Source of the DNA: Candidatus Gallimonas intestinigallinarum
GTDB taxonomy: Bacteria > Bacillota_A > Clostridia > Christensenellales > Borkfalkiaceae
Direction: 5' to 3'
Assembly: GCA_019116405.1 (NCBI GenBank)
Contig: DXBS01000065.1
Coordinates: 1 to 18,680, forward strand
Length of the DNA stretch: 18,680 nt
A model generated the notes under the pieces. The model saw nothing but the letters and a program-made list of their open reading frames with translations. It ran no database searches and was not told where the DNA came from. The position numbers were made by a program, and so were the translations under genes. How positions within the stretch are numbered: the stretch's first letter is position 1; each line of letters opens with the position of its first letter. Positions 8,118 through 18,313 of this stretch are shown here, one piece after another.

Positions 8118-9426
8118 CGTTATCAACGTATTGACTGCGGATGGCGCGTCGAGCGTGCTGGAGATCCTGACAAGTCCTTTGCTCATCATTATTTATATTG
8201 CCGTCGTCATCCTTCTCATCCTGCTCGTGGTGATCTCCGTCATGATCAACGAACGCCGGTTTAATCAGTCGGTCAAACGCATTCTCTCGCAGGCAAAAAA
8301 GACGGAAAAGCTCGATCAGCTTGAACGGGAGGAAAAGGCGGGAAAGAACAAAAATCGTTTTGAACTGCTCAAAAAGATCGATGCGGAGGGTGTGAACAAA
8401 CGCAGCGATTTTACGCAGTCGTGCACCCTCCATGAGATCTGCGATGAATTCCGCCTCTTTGCCGCAAACCGCCTGAATTTGTACTATGATATCTCCGATA
8501 TCAGGCAATTTGTCGCGGGGCTTGCTGTTTCCCGCATCCTGATCCTGCAGGGTATGTCGGGTACGGGCAAAACGTCGCTCGCGTATGCGTTCGGGGAATT
8601 TATCGATAATTCCTCTGTCGTCATTCCCGTGCAGCCGATGTGGAAGGAGCGCACCGACCTGCTCGGGTACTACAATGAGTTCACCCGCCGCTTCAACGAA
8701 ACGCTGCTTTTGGAGAAGATGTATGAGGCGGGCGAGCGGGAGGACATGTATATCACGATCATGGACGAACTCAATATCGCCCGCGTGGAATACTATTTTG
8801 CAGAATTTTTGTCTCTGCTGGAGATCCCCAATCCTGAGGCTCGCTATCTGGAAGTGGTGTCCGATCATTGGGAGACCGACCCCGCGAAGCTAAAGAACGG
8901 GCGTATCAGGCTGCCTGAAAACATGTGGTTTGTAGGGACGGCAAACAACGATGATTCCACGTTTTCCATCTCCGACAAGGTGTACGACAGAGCGATGGTT
9001 CTCAATCTCGACCGCAAGTCGGAGCCCTTTCAGACTTCGAGCAGCAAAAAGATGCCGCTCACCGCGAAAAAGTTCGATGAACTGGCACGCAAGGCGGTAG
9101 AGGACTATTCTGTCACGCAGGAAAGTCTTGCGCGCCTCGATCAGCTGGATAAATACCTGATCGAAAAGTTCCAGATCACTTTCGGCAACAGAATCATGCG
9201 TCAGATTCTGCGCTATATTCCGATCTTTATCGCATGCGGCGGAACGGAGCCGGAAGCGCTGGACGATATTCTGACAAAGAAGGTACTGCGTAAACTGGAG
9301 ACGCAGAATACTGCCTACTTGCGCAGCGAATCCGAGGAACTTTGCAACTATATTGAGGGATTGTTCGGCGAGAACGCCATGCCGCGTTGCACCGAGTATA
9401 TCCGCCGTATTGCAAGGAATATTTGA
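8110..9426 (+). CDS. Membrane-anchored McrB-like AAA+ ATPase, first copy
   Basis: 438 residues. One TM helix (about 23-45) is followed by a basic linker (NERRFNQSVKR), so the N-terminus should be outside and the ATPase inside. The AAA+ domain (about 105-440) has Walker A GMSGTGKTS (148-156, K154), Walker B MYITIMDELNIAR with D219 and E220, sensor-1 WFVGTANND (273-281), and a candidate arginine finger R294 in VYDRAM. It belongs to the McrB/COG1401 group ('GTPase subunit of restriction endonuclease'-like) within the MoxR/McrB clade; it has no McrB DNA-binding domain. The start is GTG at 8110, supported by AAGGAGG at 8094-8100, inside the end of the previous gene. It is a close paralogue of the ATPase at 11232 over the whole AAA+ region. 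Confidence 0.9.
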   Translation: MSNVINVLTADGASSVLEILTSPLLIIIYIAVVILLILLVVISVMINERRFNQSVKRILSQAKKTEKLDQLEREEKAGKNKNRFELLKKIDAEGVNKRSDFTQSCTLHEICDEFRLFAANRLNLYYDISDIRQFVAGLAVSRILILQGMSGTGKTSLAYAFGEFIDNSSVVIPVQPMWKERTDLLGYYNEFTRRFNETLLLEKMYEAGEREDMYITIMDELNIARVEYYFAEFLSLLEIPNPEARYLEVVSDHWETDPAKLKNGRIRLPENMWFVGTANNDDSTFSISDKVYDRAMVLNLDRKSEPFQTSSSKKMPLTAKKFDELARKAVEDYSVTQESLARLDQLDKYLIEKFQITFGNRIMRQILRYIPIFIACGGTEPEALDDILTKKVLRKLETQNTAYLRSESEELCNYIEGLFGENAMPRCTEYIRRIARNI

Positions 9427-9436
9427 GGCGTAAAAC

Positions 9437-11254
9437 ATGACGCAGACCGATCTGTATTTTCGTGCATATCTCGACTATAAAACGGCGCTCCAAAAGGACA
9501 GGGAGACGTCCACACTTCGCGCCGCCCTTGTGCAGGCGGAGCAAGCGGAGCATATCGCCAGCGTGCGCGCGGTTTGTGAGATCGAAAACGATTGGGTGGA
9601 CGCCGTCGAGCGCGGGCTGATCTATATCGGAAGGTCGATCGATGAGGAGCGACAATTCATCCTTTCCCAGGGCGAAGTCCAGCCCATCGAGAAGATCAAG
9701 CGCGTCTCCAAGGAATCGGTGGAGCACCTTGCGCGGCACAGCAACCTGATCATGCACGAACAAAAGAGTGCAGATGATATTGTACCCGATAAACTCTATA
9801 CGGTGGAAAGGCTGAGCAATTATGCCGTATACGAGAACAGGTTTTTATTCATGCTCCTGAACATGGTCAAAGATTTTGTCTCGGTGCGCTATAACGCCAT
9901 CGTCCGCCTGACCAATACATATCACGGGAAACTTTCGCTCGACAAGGCGGTCTCCCTGGGAAAGCACAGGCTGCGCTATCGGCTGGAGCTGGACGACGAG
10001 CGTGAGGATGATCCTGTCATGCGCGCGAATAATAACGTCCGCGAGACGCTGGAGCGCATGGAGATCATCTTGCGTACGGTGCACTACTATCTGAATACGC
10101 CGCTGATGACGGAGGTCGCAAAGGCGGATAAGCTCAAGCCGCCCATCACCAAGACCAATCCGCTGCGCATGGATAAAAATCTCAAGGAGACGGTCGTCCT
10201 CTATGAGTTTCTGATGGCGTATGAGAAGGACGGCTACACGATCACGCAAGAGGAGCAGTTGCTCGATCCGCGAAAGGGGGATGTGGCGGACGAACTTGTC
10301 CATCCCGCCTTGCTCGCCGCCTTTCTCACATACGAAAGCACGCTTGCACTGAAAGACGAGCTGCTGCGCCGCTATCAGGAGGAGGAAACGCGCAGGCGGG
10401 CGGAGGAGCTGCGCGAAGTCGAGGCACAGCTATCGTCCATCCGCGACCGGATGCGGGAAACGGGCTGGACAGAGCGTTATATCGCACTGTTGGAAAAGAA
10501 AAACAGTCTGTTGGAGCGCGAGAATGAGCGCGTCGCTGCGTTGCGTTCGCGCATGGAGGAGTTGGAAGGATTAAACAATGCGCTTCATGAGCAGATCGCC
10601 GCGCATGCGGCAGAGCTGGAATGCATCGGCGAGGCACACGCCAGAGAGATTTCAGATTATCAGGCGCGTCTTGACGAGCAGAGACAGAAACTTGCCGAGG
10701 AAATGACGGAGCGCGCCAATGAGCGCAGCCGTCTGGAAGAACAGAGGCGTGCGGAACTTGCGAAGCTGCGGGAGGAGACGGATGCACTGCTCGCCGAAAG
10801 AGACGGCCGCTATCTGGAAAAATCGCGCGAGGCAGAGGATCTGACGGAGCGCCTTGCACGGCTTGCAAAACAAAAAGCCCTCAACGATGCCCGTCTGAAC
10901 GGGATTCGGCAGCAATACGGACTGTTGTCTCCCATGGATGATTTTTCCTCCGAGGAAGCCTTTACGGAACTGGAAGATGAACTTGAGGCGCTGTATGAGT
11001 TGGTTCGTGGCGAATGGAAGAATGCGAAAGAGATCTTGCGAAGAAATTTCCTGCATGACCTCAAGGACATTATAAGCGGCAAAAAACGTAAAGCTGCCGC
11101 TGCGAAAAAGGCAGAAGTTTTGCCGGAGGAAGACGAGGCCGCTGCTGCACATGAGGCTCCGGAGCAGGTTGCGGCAGAGCCCGCAGAACAGGACGGCGGC
11201 GAAAATGCATTAGCGGAGGGCGAACAGCGCAATGAAGAAACAAGAAGGACCTAA
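9437..11254 (+). CDS. McrC/DUF2357-like N-terminal domain with long coiled coil, no visible nuclease
   Basis: 605 residues. The N-terminal 300 residues contain RLSNYAVYENRFLFMLLNMV (125-144), the 'YENRF' pattern of DUF2357/McrC-like partners of McrB-type ATPases. Residues about 300-545 are rich in Glu, Arg, Leu and Ala with heptad-like spacing and should form a long coiled coil. Residues 549-605 are an acidic, Ala-rich, probably disordered tail after a basic patch (GKKRKAAAAKK). I see no PD-(D/E)xK nuclease motif of the kind McrC carries, and no TM helix, so this is probably a soluble adaptor or scaffold between the two ATPases. The ATG at 9437 lies 10 bases after the preceding stop with GAGG upstream. 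Its 3' end overlaps the second ATPase gene by 23 bases. Confidence 0.75.
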   Translation: MTQTDLYFRAYLDYKTALQKDRETSTLRAALVQAEQAEHIASVRAVCEIENDWVDAVERGLIYIGRSIDEERQFILSQGEVQPIEKIKRVSKESVEHLARHSNLIMHEQKSADDIVPDKLYTVERLSNYAVYENRFLFMLLNMVKDFVSVRYNAIVRLTNTYHGKLSLDKAVSLGKHRLRYRLELDDEREDDPVMRANNNVRETLERMEIILRTVHYYLNTPLMTEVAKADKLKPPITKTNPLRMDKNLKETVVLYEFLMAYEKDGYTITQEEQLLDPRKGDVADELVHPALLAAFLTYESTLALKDELLRRYQEEETRRRAEELREVEAQLSSIRDRMRETGWTERYIALLEKKNSLLERENERVAALRSRMEELEGLNNALHEQIAAHAAELECIGEAHAREISDYQARLDEQRQKLAEEMTERANERSRLEEQRRAELAKLREETDALLAERDGRYLEKSREAEDLTERLARLAKQKALNDARLNGIRQQYGLLSPMDDFSSEEAFTELEDELEALYELVRGEWKNAKEILRRNFLHDLKDIISGKKRKAAAAKKAEVLPEEDEAAAAHEAPEQVAAEPAEQDGGENALAEGEQRNEETRRT

Positions 11255-12674
11255 AAAACACTACAAGCTGTCCATATTTTTCATCGCGCTTGTCGCCATT
11301 GCGGGCGGACTGTTGCTGACGGCCCTGATCTACTTGCAGGTTACGGGTCAGTTTGCCGCGCTCACGGAGGCGATCCGGGAAATTGTCGCGCAGAACACCA
11401 TCTACGGGATCCTGATCCTATTCTGGGTCATCATCATTCCGTTGATGCTCGTCCTGATCTTTGTGCTCAATCTGTTCAGGAGGGACAGGTTCAAGAAGAT
11501 CAAAAAGGGCTGGGAGGACGCGGCGCGGATCGTCGCCGAAAAGGAGGCGGCAGCCAGGAAGCGGGAAGAGGAAAAGAAAAAACAGACCATTTCCCGCTTC
11601 GGGACACTGAACAGCTACGATCACAAATCGCCCGCCCGTAAGGCGGACCAGGCGGCGCTTACGCTCACGCTCGGCGATTTTTGCGACAACTTCCGTATGT
11701 TTGCGGCGCAAAAGTTTCGATTGTACTATGATATTTCTGTCATCAGACAGTTTGTGGCGGGGCTTGCCGTCTCGCACCTGATGATCTTGCAGGGCATGTC
11801 GGGCACGGGCAAAACATCGATCGCCTATGCGTTCGGCGAGTTTCTCGGAAATTCTTCGGAGATCGTTCCCGTGCAGCCCGTCTGGAAGGAGCGCACCGAT
11901 CTTCTGGGCTATTACAATGAGTTTACAAAAAAGTATAACGAAACGCCTTTCCTGCAAAAGATGTACCAGGCAAACGCAAGCGATAAGCTGTATGTCGTCG
12001 TCCTGGATGAGCTGAACATTGCACGCGTGGAATACTACTTTGCGGAGTTTCTCTCACTGCTGGAGATCCCCGATCCCAATTCTCGCTACCTTGAAGTCGT
12101 ACCTGACCGCTGGCCGACCGATCCCGCAGGTCTGCAAAACGGGAGAATCAGACTGCCCGACAATATGTGGTTTATCGGCACGGCAAACAACGACGATTCC
12201 ACCTTCGCGATCTCCGACAAGGTGTACGACAGGGCAATGGTCATCAATCTTGACAGCAAGGCAGAGCCCTTCCTGCCGGACGGCGACGAGGTGCGCTGTG
12301 TTCCCATTTCCGCCGCCGGATTCAGGAAGTTGATTGCCTCTGCGCAGGCGGGGTATGAGATCACCAACCGCAATATGCGCAGGCTCAGAGAGTTGGACGA
12401 ATACCTGATCGAAAAATTTCAGATCACCTTCGGAAACCGCATCATGCGGCAGATCAAGGACTATATTTCCGTCTATGTCGGATGCGGTGGTGACGAAATG
12501 GAAGCGCTCGATGATATCATATCCAAAAAAGTGCTTCGGAAGTTGGAGATGCAGAACGCCGTATACGTCAAAAATCAGGCGGAAGCGCTGTGCAACTACC
12601 TTTGCGAGCTGTTCGGCGAAACTAAAGTTCCCAAGTGCATTGCATATGTCAGGCGCGTCGCGCGGAATGCGTAA
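11232..12674 (+). CDS. Membrane-anchored McrB-like AAA+ ATPase, second copy
   Basis: 480 residues. Two TM helices (about 13-35 and 57-82) hold both termini in the cytosol. A charged linker (85-118) follows, then an AAA+ domain with Walker A GMSGTGKTS (188-196, K194), Walker B LYVVVLDELNIAR (D259, E260), sensor-1 WFIGTANND (313-321) and R334 in VYDRAM. It is strikingly similar to the ATPase at 8110 from Walker A to the C-terminus (shared blocks include WKERTDLLGYYNEFT, EKFQITFGNRIMRQI and KKVLRKLE). The membrane modules differ, with one TM in the other copy and two here. This suggests an ancient duplication followed by specialisation, perhaps as different subunits of one ring. The ATG at 11232 has GGAGGG 11 bases upstream. 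Confidence 0.9.
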   Translation: MKKQEGPKKHYKLSIFFIALVAIAGGLLLTALIYLQVTGQFAALTEAIREIVAQNTIYGILILFWVIIIPLMLVLIFVLNLFRRDRFKKIKKGWEDAARIVAEKEAAARKREEEKKKQTISRFGTLNSYDHKSPARKADQAALTLTLGDFCDNFRMFAAQKFRLYYDISVIRQFVAGLAVSHLMILQGMSGTGKTSIAYAFGEFLGNSSEIVPVQPVWKERTDLLGYYNEFTKKYNETPFLQKMYQANASDKLYVVVLDELNIARVEYYFAEFLSLLEIPDPNSRYLEVVPDRWPTDPAGLQNGRIRLPDNMWFIGTANNDDSTFAISDKVYDRAMVINLDSKAEPFLPDGDEVRCVPISAAGFRKLIASAQAGYEITNRNMRRLRELDEYLIEKFQITFGNRIMRQIKDYISVYVGCGGDEMEALDDIISKKVLRKLEMQNAVYVKNQAEALCNYLCELFGETKVPKCIAYVRRVARNA

Positions 12675-12683
12675 GGAGGGTAT

Positions 12684-14801
12684 ATGAACGGTAGATCCAG
12701 GCTTTTATATGTTTTTGGTACGATCGTTGTCGTCCTTATTTCGGCAGTGATCATTGCCGCATGCCTGATCGGTGTCGGAAACGGTTTTGGACTGATCAAC
12801 TGGTCAGCATTGGGATCGGGCGGTACGGGCGGCGGCACGGGCGGCGGCACGGGCGGCGGCACGGGCGGCGGTGGTTTGCCCGGCGGCGGTGATACGCAGA
12901 TCGAATATCACGAGCACGAGCTGACCTTCCTGGAACGGAACGAACCGACCTGTACGGAAGAGGGAAATATCGCATGTTGGTACTGTGAAACATGTGATGT
13001 GTATTACTCGGACATGTACGGGCAAAAACCTCTGACGGAAGATGAGGTGTTCCTTGACCCGCTCGGACACGATTTTTCGGAGGAATGGGAGTACACCACC
13101 TCAGAGCACTATCATCCCTGCACCCGCTGCGATGCGCAGTCCGACAAGGATGAGCATATCTATAACACGAGCGGCGTTTGTGTCGTGTGCGAATATGAAC
13201 TGCCTGGGGAAGTTCCGCCTGAAGGCGGCGGAGGCGGAGAGTTTGCCGGACTCGATCTGAGCGGCCTGATCAGAGGACCGATGTTTTACAATGATGCCGT
13301 AATTGCATATGTCTATTCCGATACGTCCGGCGGCGAGTACCTCAAAGTCAAGAGTTTTGGCGACTATGCCGGCTTTATGTGGGATTCTGCAGAGGCGTAT
13401 GACGGGAGACTTGTTGCCGACTACTCGATGAATTATCTCACCGGGGCGTGGATGGAAAACGAGTACACGCCGTCAAAGATGACCATCCTCAACAAGACTT
13501 CGCTCTATATTCTTCCGAGCTATCTGGCTGTCGGAGCAGGCGGGTATGAGACGCAGAGCAGCGACGTGCTGTATGTCGGCGAGTATACGGCGAGCTATAC
13601 GGTTCCGTATTTCACCAATGCGGATGTCAGGGGAAGTCTTTCCTCTGTCCCCGATCTCGGCGCGTACAGCGCCGCGGAGGCAGCGTACAGGCAGTATGTT
13701 TATGAAAACTATCTCTCCGTTCCCGCGTCAACATTGGAGTTTTTGTTGCAGTATGCGGAGGAACACGGCATCTCTCCCTCCGATGAGAATTTGATTTGGG
13801 AAATTGAGGCGCTGATCCGTTCCTCTGCAACGTATAATATGCAATATGACAGAGACATGGATGCGGAGGAGGATATCGTGGTCGCGTTTCTCGATCGTTA
13901 TCGAGAGGGGACGTGCTCGCATTTCGCTTCGGCTGCGACGTTGATGTATCGCGCACTTGGTATCCCGGCGCGCTATGTAACGGGGTGCGTCTGTACGACT
14001 TCCGCCGGGCGGTACGCCGTCGTTACGGGCAGTCAGGCGCATGCCTGGACGGAGATCTATCTCGATGGCTATGGCTGGATCGCGGTCGATGCCACTGGGA
14101 GTGGGGGGCTTGGCGGAGGGCTGCCTGGTGGAGGACTGCCCGGCGGGGAAGAGCCCGGCGGGGAAGAGCCCGGCGGAGAACAGCCCGGCGGAGAACAGCC
14201 CGGCGGAGAACAGCCCGGCGGGGAAGAGCCCGGCGGGGAAGAGCCCGGCGGGGAACAACCCGGCGGACAACAGCCGCCTTCCATTGCTCCCACCCGTACA
14301 TTACAAATCACGACCCAGGACATCGTTGCCGAATATGACGGTACGGCGCATTTCAGCGAGGACTTCTCCGTTGTCGGGCTGGCGAGCGGGCACAGAATTC
14401 AAACATTCAACGTGACGAAACTGACGAGGGTCGGCGTCGCGACCAATGAAGTGGCGGGAATTCTCGTCTATGACAGCCTCGGAAACGATGTCACGACCAT
14501 GTACAAGATGGAATATACCTATGGAACGATTACCGTGACGCCGCGGTCGATCACGATCGAGACAGGCTCGGCATCCAAGGTATATGACGGAACGCCGTTG
14601 CAATGCGATACATATTCGGTCACGTCGGGCGCGCTTGCGGAGGGCGATCAGATCGGCGAGATCGTTTTTACCGGTACGCAGACCGAGCATGGAAGAAGTC
14701 AGAACGGCATTTCCGACCTTGTGATATACGATCGTGACGGGACGGATGTAACCACATGCTATTCGATCGAGGTCGTCGCAGGCACATTGACGGTCTATTG
14801 A
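12684..14801 (+). CDS. Membrane-anchored extracellular transglutaminase-like protein with Cys/His-rich segment and two YDG-type domains
   Basis: 705 residues. N-terminal TM anchor (about 8-30, after RSR), then a Gly/Thr linker (46-69). Residues 77-173 form a Cys/His-rich segment with C90, C98, C101, C104, C146, C149, C166 and C169 plus GH and HxH motifs, a form often seen in Clostridia surface proteins. The transglutaminase-like core has the Cys-His-Asp triad C411 (EGTCSHFASA), H453 (SQAHAWTEIY) and D469 (WIAVDATG). A linker of nine PGGEE/PGGEQ-type repeats (486-530) leads to two YDG/MBG-like Ig-type domains (about 538-620 and 621-705, with YDGT at 551 and 634). The catalytic domain should be outside the cell. 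It could crosslink, hydrolyse or only bind peptide; the fold does not decide. The ribosome site AAGGAGGG (12673-12680) overlaps the preceding stop. Confidence 0.88.
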   Translation: MNGRSRLLYVFGTIVVVLISAVIIAACLIGVGNGFGLINWSALGSGGTGGGTGGGTGGGTGGGGLPGGGDTQIEYHEHELTFLERNEPTCTEEGNIACWYCETCDVYYSDMYGQKPLTEDEVFLDPLGHDFSEEWEYTTSEHYHPCTRCDAQSDKDEHIYNTSGVCVVCEYELPGEVPPEGGGGGEFAGLDLSGLIRGPMFYNDAVIAYVYSDTSGGEYLKVKSFGDYAGFMWDSAEAYDGRLVADYSMNYLTGAWMENEYTPSKMTILNKTSLYILPSYLAVGAGGYETQSSDVLYVGEYTASYTVPYFTNADVRGSLSSVPDLGAYSAAEAAYRQYVYENYLSVPASTLEFLLQYAEEHGISPSDENLIWEIEALIRSSATYNMQYDRDMDAEEDIVVAFLDRYREGTCSHFASAATLMYRALGIPARYVTGCVCTTSAGRYAVVTGSQAHAWTEIYLDGYGWIAVDATGSGGLGGGLPGGGLPGGEEPGGEEPGGEQPGGEQPGGEQPGGEEPGGEEPGGEQPGGQQPPSIAPTRTLQITTQDIVAEYDGTAHFSEDFSVVGLASGHRIQTFNVTKLTRVGVATNEVAGILVYDSLGNDVTTMYKMEYTYGTITVTPRSITIETGSASKVYDGTPLQCDTYSVTSGALAEGDQIGEIVFTGTQTEHGRSQNGISDLVIYDRDGTDVTTCYSIEVVAGTLTVY
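14139..14273 (+). repeat. Nine tandem 15-bp repeats encoding a PGG(E/Q)(E/Q) linker
   Basis: Nine in-frame 15-base units inside the transglutaminase-like gene. By translation they are PGGEE twice, PGGEQ three times, PGGEE twice, PGGEQ, then PGGQQ. Neighbouring units are nearly identical at DNA level, so copy number could change by slippage without breaking the frame, altering only the length of the spacer between the enzyme domain and the YDG domains. Confidence 0.9.
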
Positions 14802-14813
14802 CAGGGGATCAGA

Positions 14814-17386
<2,573 letters not shown>

Positions 17387-17398
17387 TTGTGAGAAAGG

Positions 17399-17441
17399 GG
17401 AATTTTGCGGGCATCCGCCCGCAAAATTCCTTGCTTTTTTT
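17399..17441 (+). terminator. Strong rho-independent terminator after the collagen-like gene
   Basis: A perfect 14-bp stem (17399-17412 with 17417-17430) closes a 4-base loop and is followed by a T-rich tail containing seven T residues. It begins 12 bases after the stop codon. It may also end transcripts that read through from the eight-gene operon. Confidence 0.92.
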
Positions 17442-17520
17442 ATGAGAATGTTGTAGAATAATTGCGTTGCCGAGAGGCATGTGTGCTTGCTTGTAATTGG
17501 CATACGAAAAACCTGAAAAA

Positions 17521-17595
17521 GCTTCCGTAGTTAAATGGATATAACAGCCCCCTCCTAAGGGGCCGTTGTGGGTTCGATTCCCGCCGGGAGTACCA
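17521..17595 (+). tRNA. tRNA-Arg (anticodon CCU), CCA encoded
   Basis: The full cloverleaf can be drawn. The acceptor stem is GCTTCCG with CGGGAGT (two wobble pairs), the D stem GTTA/TAAC, and the anticodon stem GCCCC/GGGGC with loop CTCCTAA (anticodon CCT in DNA). A four-base variable loop follows, then the T arm GTGGG-TTCGATT-CCCGC, discriminator A and encoded CCA. Its 3' end is repeated downstream and an integrase remnant lies nearby, so this tRNA has probably served as an integration site. Confidence 0.93.
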
Positions 17596-17850
17596 AGGCC
17601 GCGCCCCTGCCAACGCAGGGGCGCGGCCTTGGTATTTCAATAGGGGAGGACCTGCCGCACGAAGAGCGGCGGTTCGCCCCGACGCAGTCGGTACGAGGGC
17701 GCAGCCCGAAGTATTCCCGCCGGGAGTACCAAAGGCGCACCCCTTGCTTTTGCAGGGGGTGTGCTTTTGGTATTTCAATAGGAGAGGACCAGCCGCGCAG
17801 GGCGCGGCGGTTCGTCCCGACGCAGTCGGCACGAGGGCGCAGCCCGAAGT
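17577..17850 (+). repeat. Two tandem structured repeat units of about 137 bp that begin with the tRNA-Arg 3' end
   Basis: Unit 1 is 17577-17712 and unit 2 is 17713-17850; a third start (11 bases) follows at 17851-17861. Each unit opens with the same 20 bases as the end of the tRNA. Next comes a long hairpin (unit 1: perfect 20-bp stem 17591-17610 with 17615-17634; unit 2: 17727-17772 with G-T pairs where the sequence differs). A GGTATTTCAATAGG box follows, then a second hairpin (17654-17670; 17792-17808), and two small hairpins with GCA loops (CCGAC/GTCGG and GGGC/GCCC). Outside the stems the units are nearly identical. Function is unknown. The stretch has no credible protein-coding gene. Confidence 0.85.
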
Positions 17851-17866
17851 ATTCCCGCCGGTAGTT

Positions 17867-17888
17867 GGTATAAAAATCGGGTTATACC
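17867..17888. repeat. Short inverted repeat beside the tandem units
   Basis: GGTATAA (17867-17873) and TTATACC (17882-17888) form a perfect 7-bp inverted repeat with an 8-base AT-rich centre. It lies where the third repeat unit breaks off and just before the integrase remnant, so it could be a relic of a recombinase binding site. Its length is too short to be sure. Confidence 0.35.
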
Positions 17889-17909
17889 AGAAAATTTTAC
17901 TATCCAGCA

Positions 17910-17940
17910 AAAAGGAATGACCGCAAAGGCCATTCCTTTT
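17910..17940 (-). terminator. Rho-independent terminator of the integrase remnant
   Basis: A 10-bp stem (17910-17919 with 17931-17940), continued by two more G-C pairs past a mismatch, closes a 5-base loop. On the minus strand it is followed by a T run. It overlaps the stop codon of the integrase fragment (17939-17941). Confidence 0.7.
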
Positions 17941-18313
17941 ACTCTGTCAGGCGGTTCAAAGCGTTCACCGCGATGCCCTGCGTATCAGGGATAAAGTGGC
18001 TGTACACTTTCAAAGTGACGGTCGAATCGCTGTGTCCCATGTATTTGCTCACCGTCTGTATCGGGACATTCTGCGCCAAAAGCAAGCTACAATAGGTATG
18101 CCGCAAGCCGTGGCAAGTGACGTGTTTCATGTCCCACTTGCGCTCATAGAAGGTCAGCCATTGCCCGATGGACTGCGGGTACAGCGGCTGACGATATACA
18201 TTTACGGCGAGATAGGTTTCGTCAAGACGGCTGTCAAACTCCTCGTCGGCGAGCCTGAACCAGTCCATGTACTTCTTCAAATCCACCAACATGCGGCTTG
18301 TACCAAAGCACCC
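17939..18313 (-). pseudogene. 5'-truncated tyrosine recombinase/integrase (C-terminal catalytic part only)
   Basis: The minus-strand frame encodes about 120 residues matching the second half of phage or ICE integrases: PQSIGQWLTFYERK, then HGLRHTYCSLL (catalytic His and second Arg), GHSDSTVTLKVYSH (second His and the tyrosine nucleophile), ending with stop 17939-17941. The N-terminal DNA-binding domains and the first catalytic Arg are missing, so it cannot be active. The frame is open beyond the ATG at 18292 with GTSR-MLVDLKKY, integrase-like up to about 18313. Upstream of that, the other minus-strand frame reads as nitroreductase, so a deletion or insertion junction lies near 18310-18360. 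Its place next to tRNA-Arg, with the 3' end facing the tRNA, fits a decayed integrated element. Confidence 0.85.

Noticed and set aside
8110..12674. Classical McrBC restriction system
   Set aside because: There is no McrB DNA-binding domain and no McrC nuclease motif, both ATPases have TM anchors, and the operon continues into secreted proteins.
14139..14273. Repeat array considered as CRISPR
   Set aside because: The units are contiguous with no spacers and encode an in-frame Pro-Gly-Gly linker.
14023..14338. Several overlapping frames with long PGS-, RRA- or AGLF-type repeats on both strands
   Set aside because: All are shadows of the 15-bp repeat within the transglutaminase-like gene.
17467..17506. 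Possible promoter of tRNA-Arg (TTGCCG with TGTAAT)
   Set aside because: The spacing is 19 bases and both boxes are imperfect; not strong enough to list as a feature.
17577..17861. Repeat units considered as CRISPR or as two further tRNA genes
   Set aside because: There are only two units, with no unique spacers between short repeats; only the 3' part of the tRNA is repeated, without anticodon arm or D arm.
17568..17864. 98-residue open frame on the plus strand through the repeat units
   Set aside because: It starts inside the tRNA and reads across hairpins; there is no ribosome site and no protein-like composition.
17440..17910. 156-residue open frame on the minus strand containing a 'YSRRESNPQ'-like peptide
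   Set aside because: It is the antisense of the tRNA and the two tandem structured repeats; the internal peptide repetition merely reflects the DNA repeat, and such translations are a known annotation artefact.
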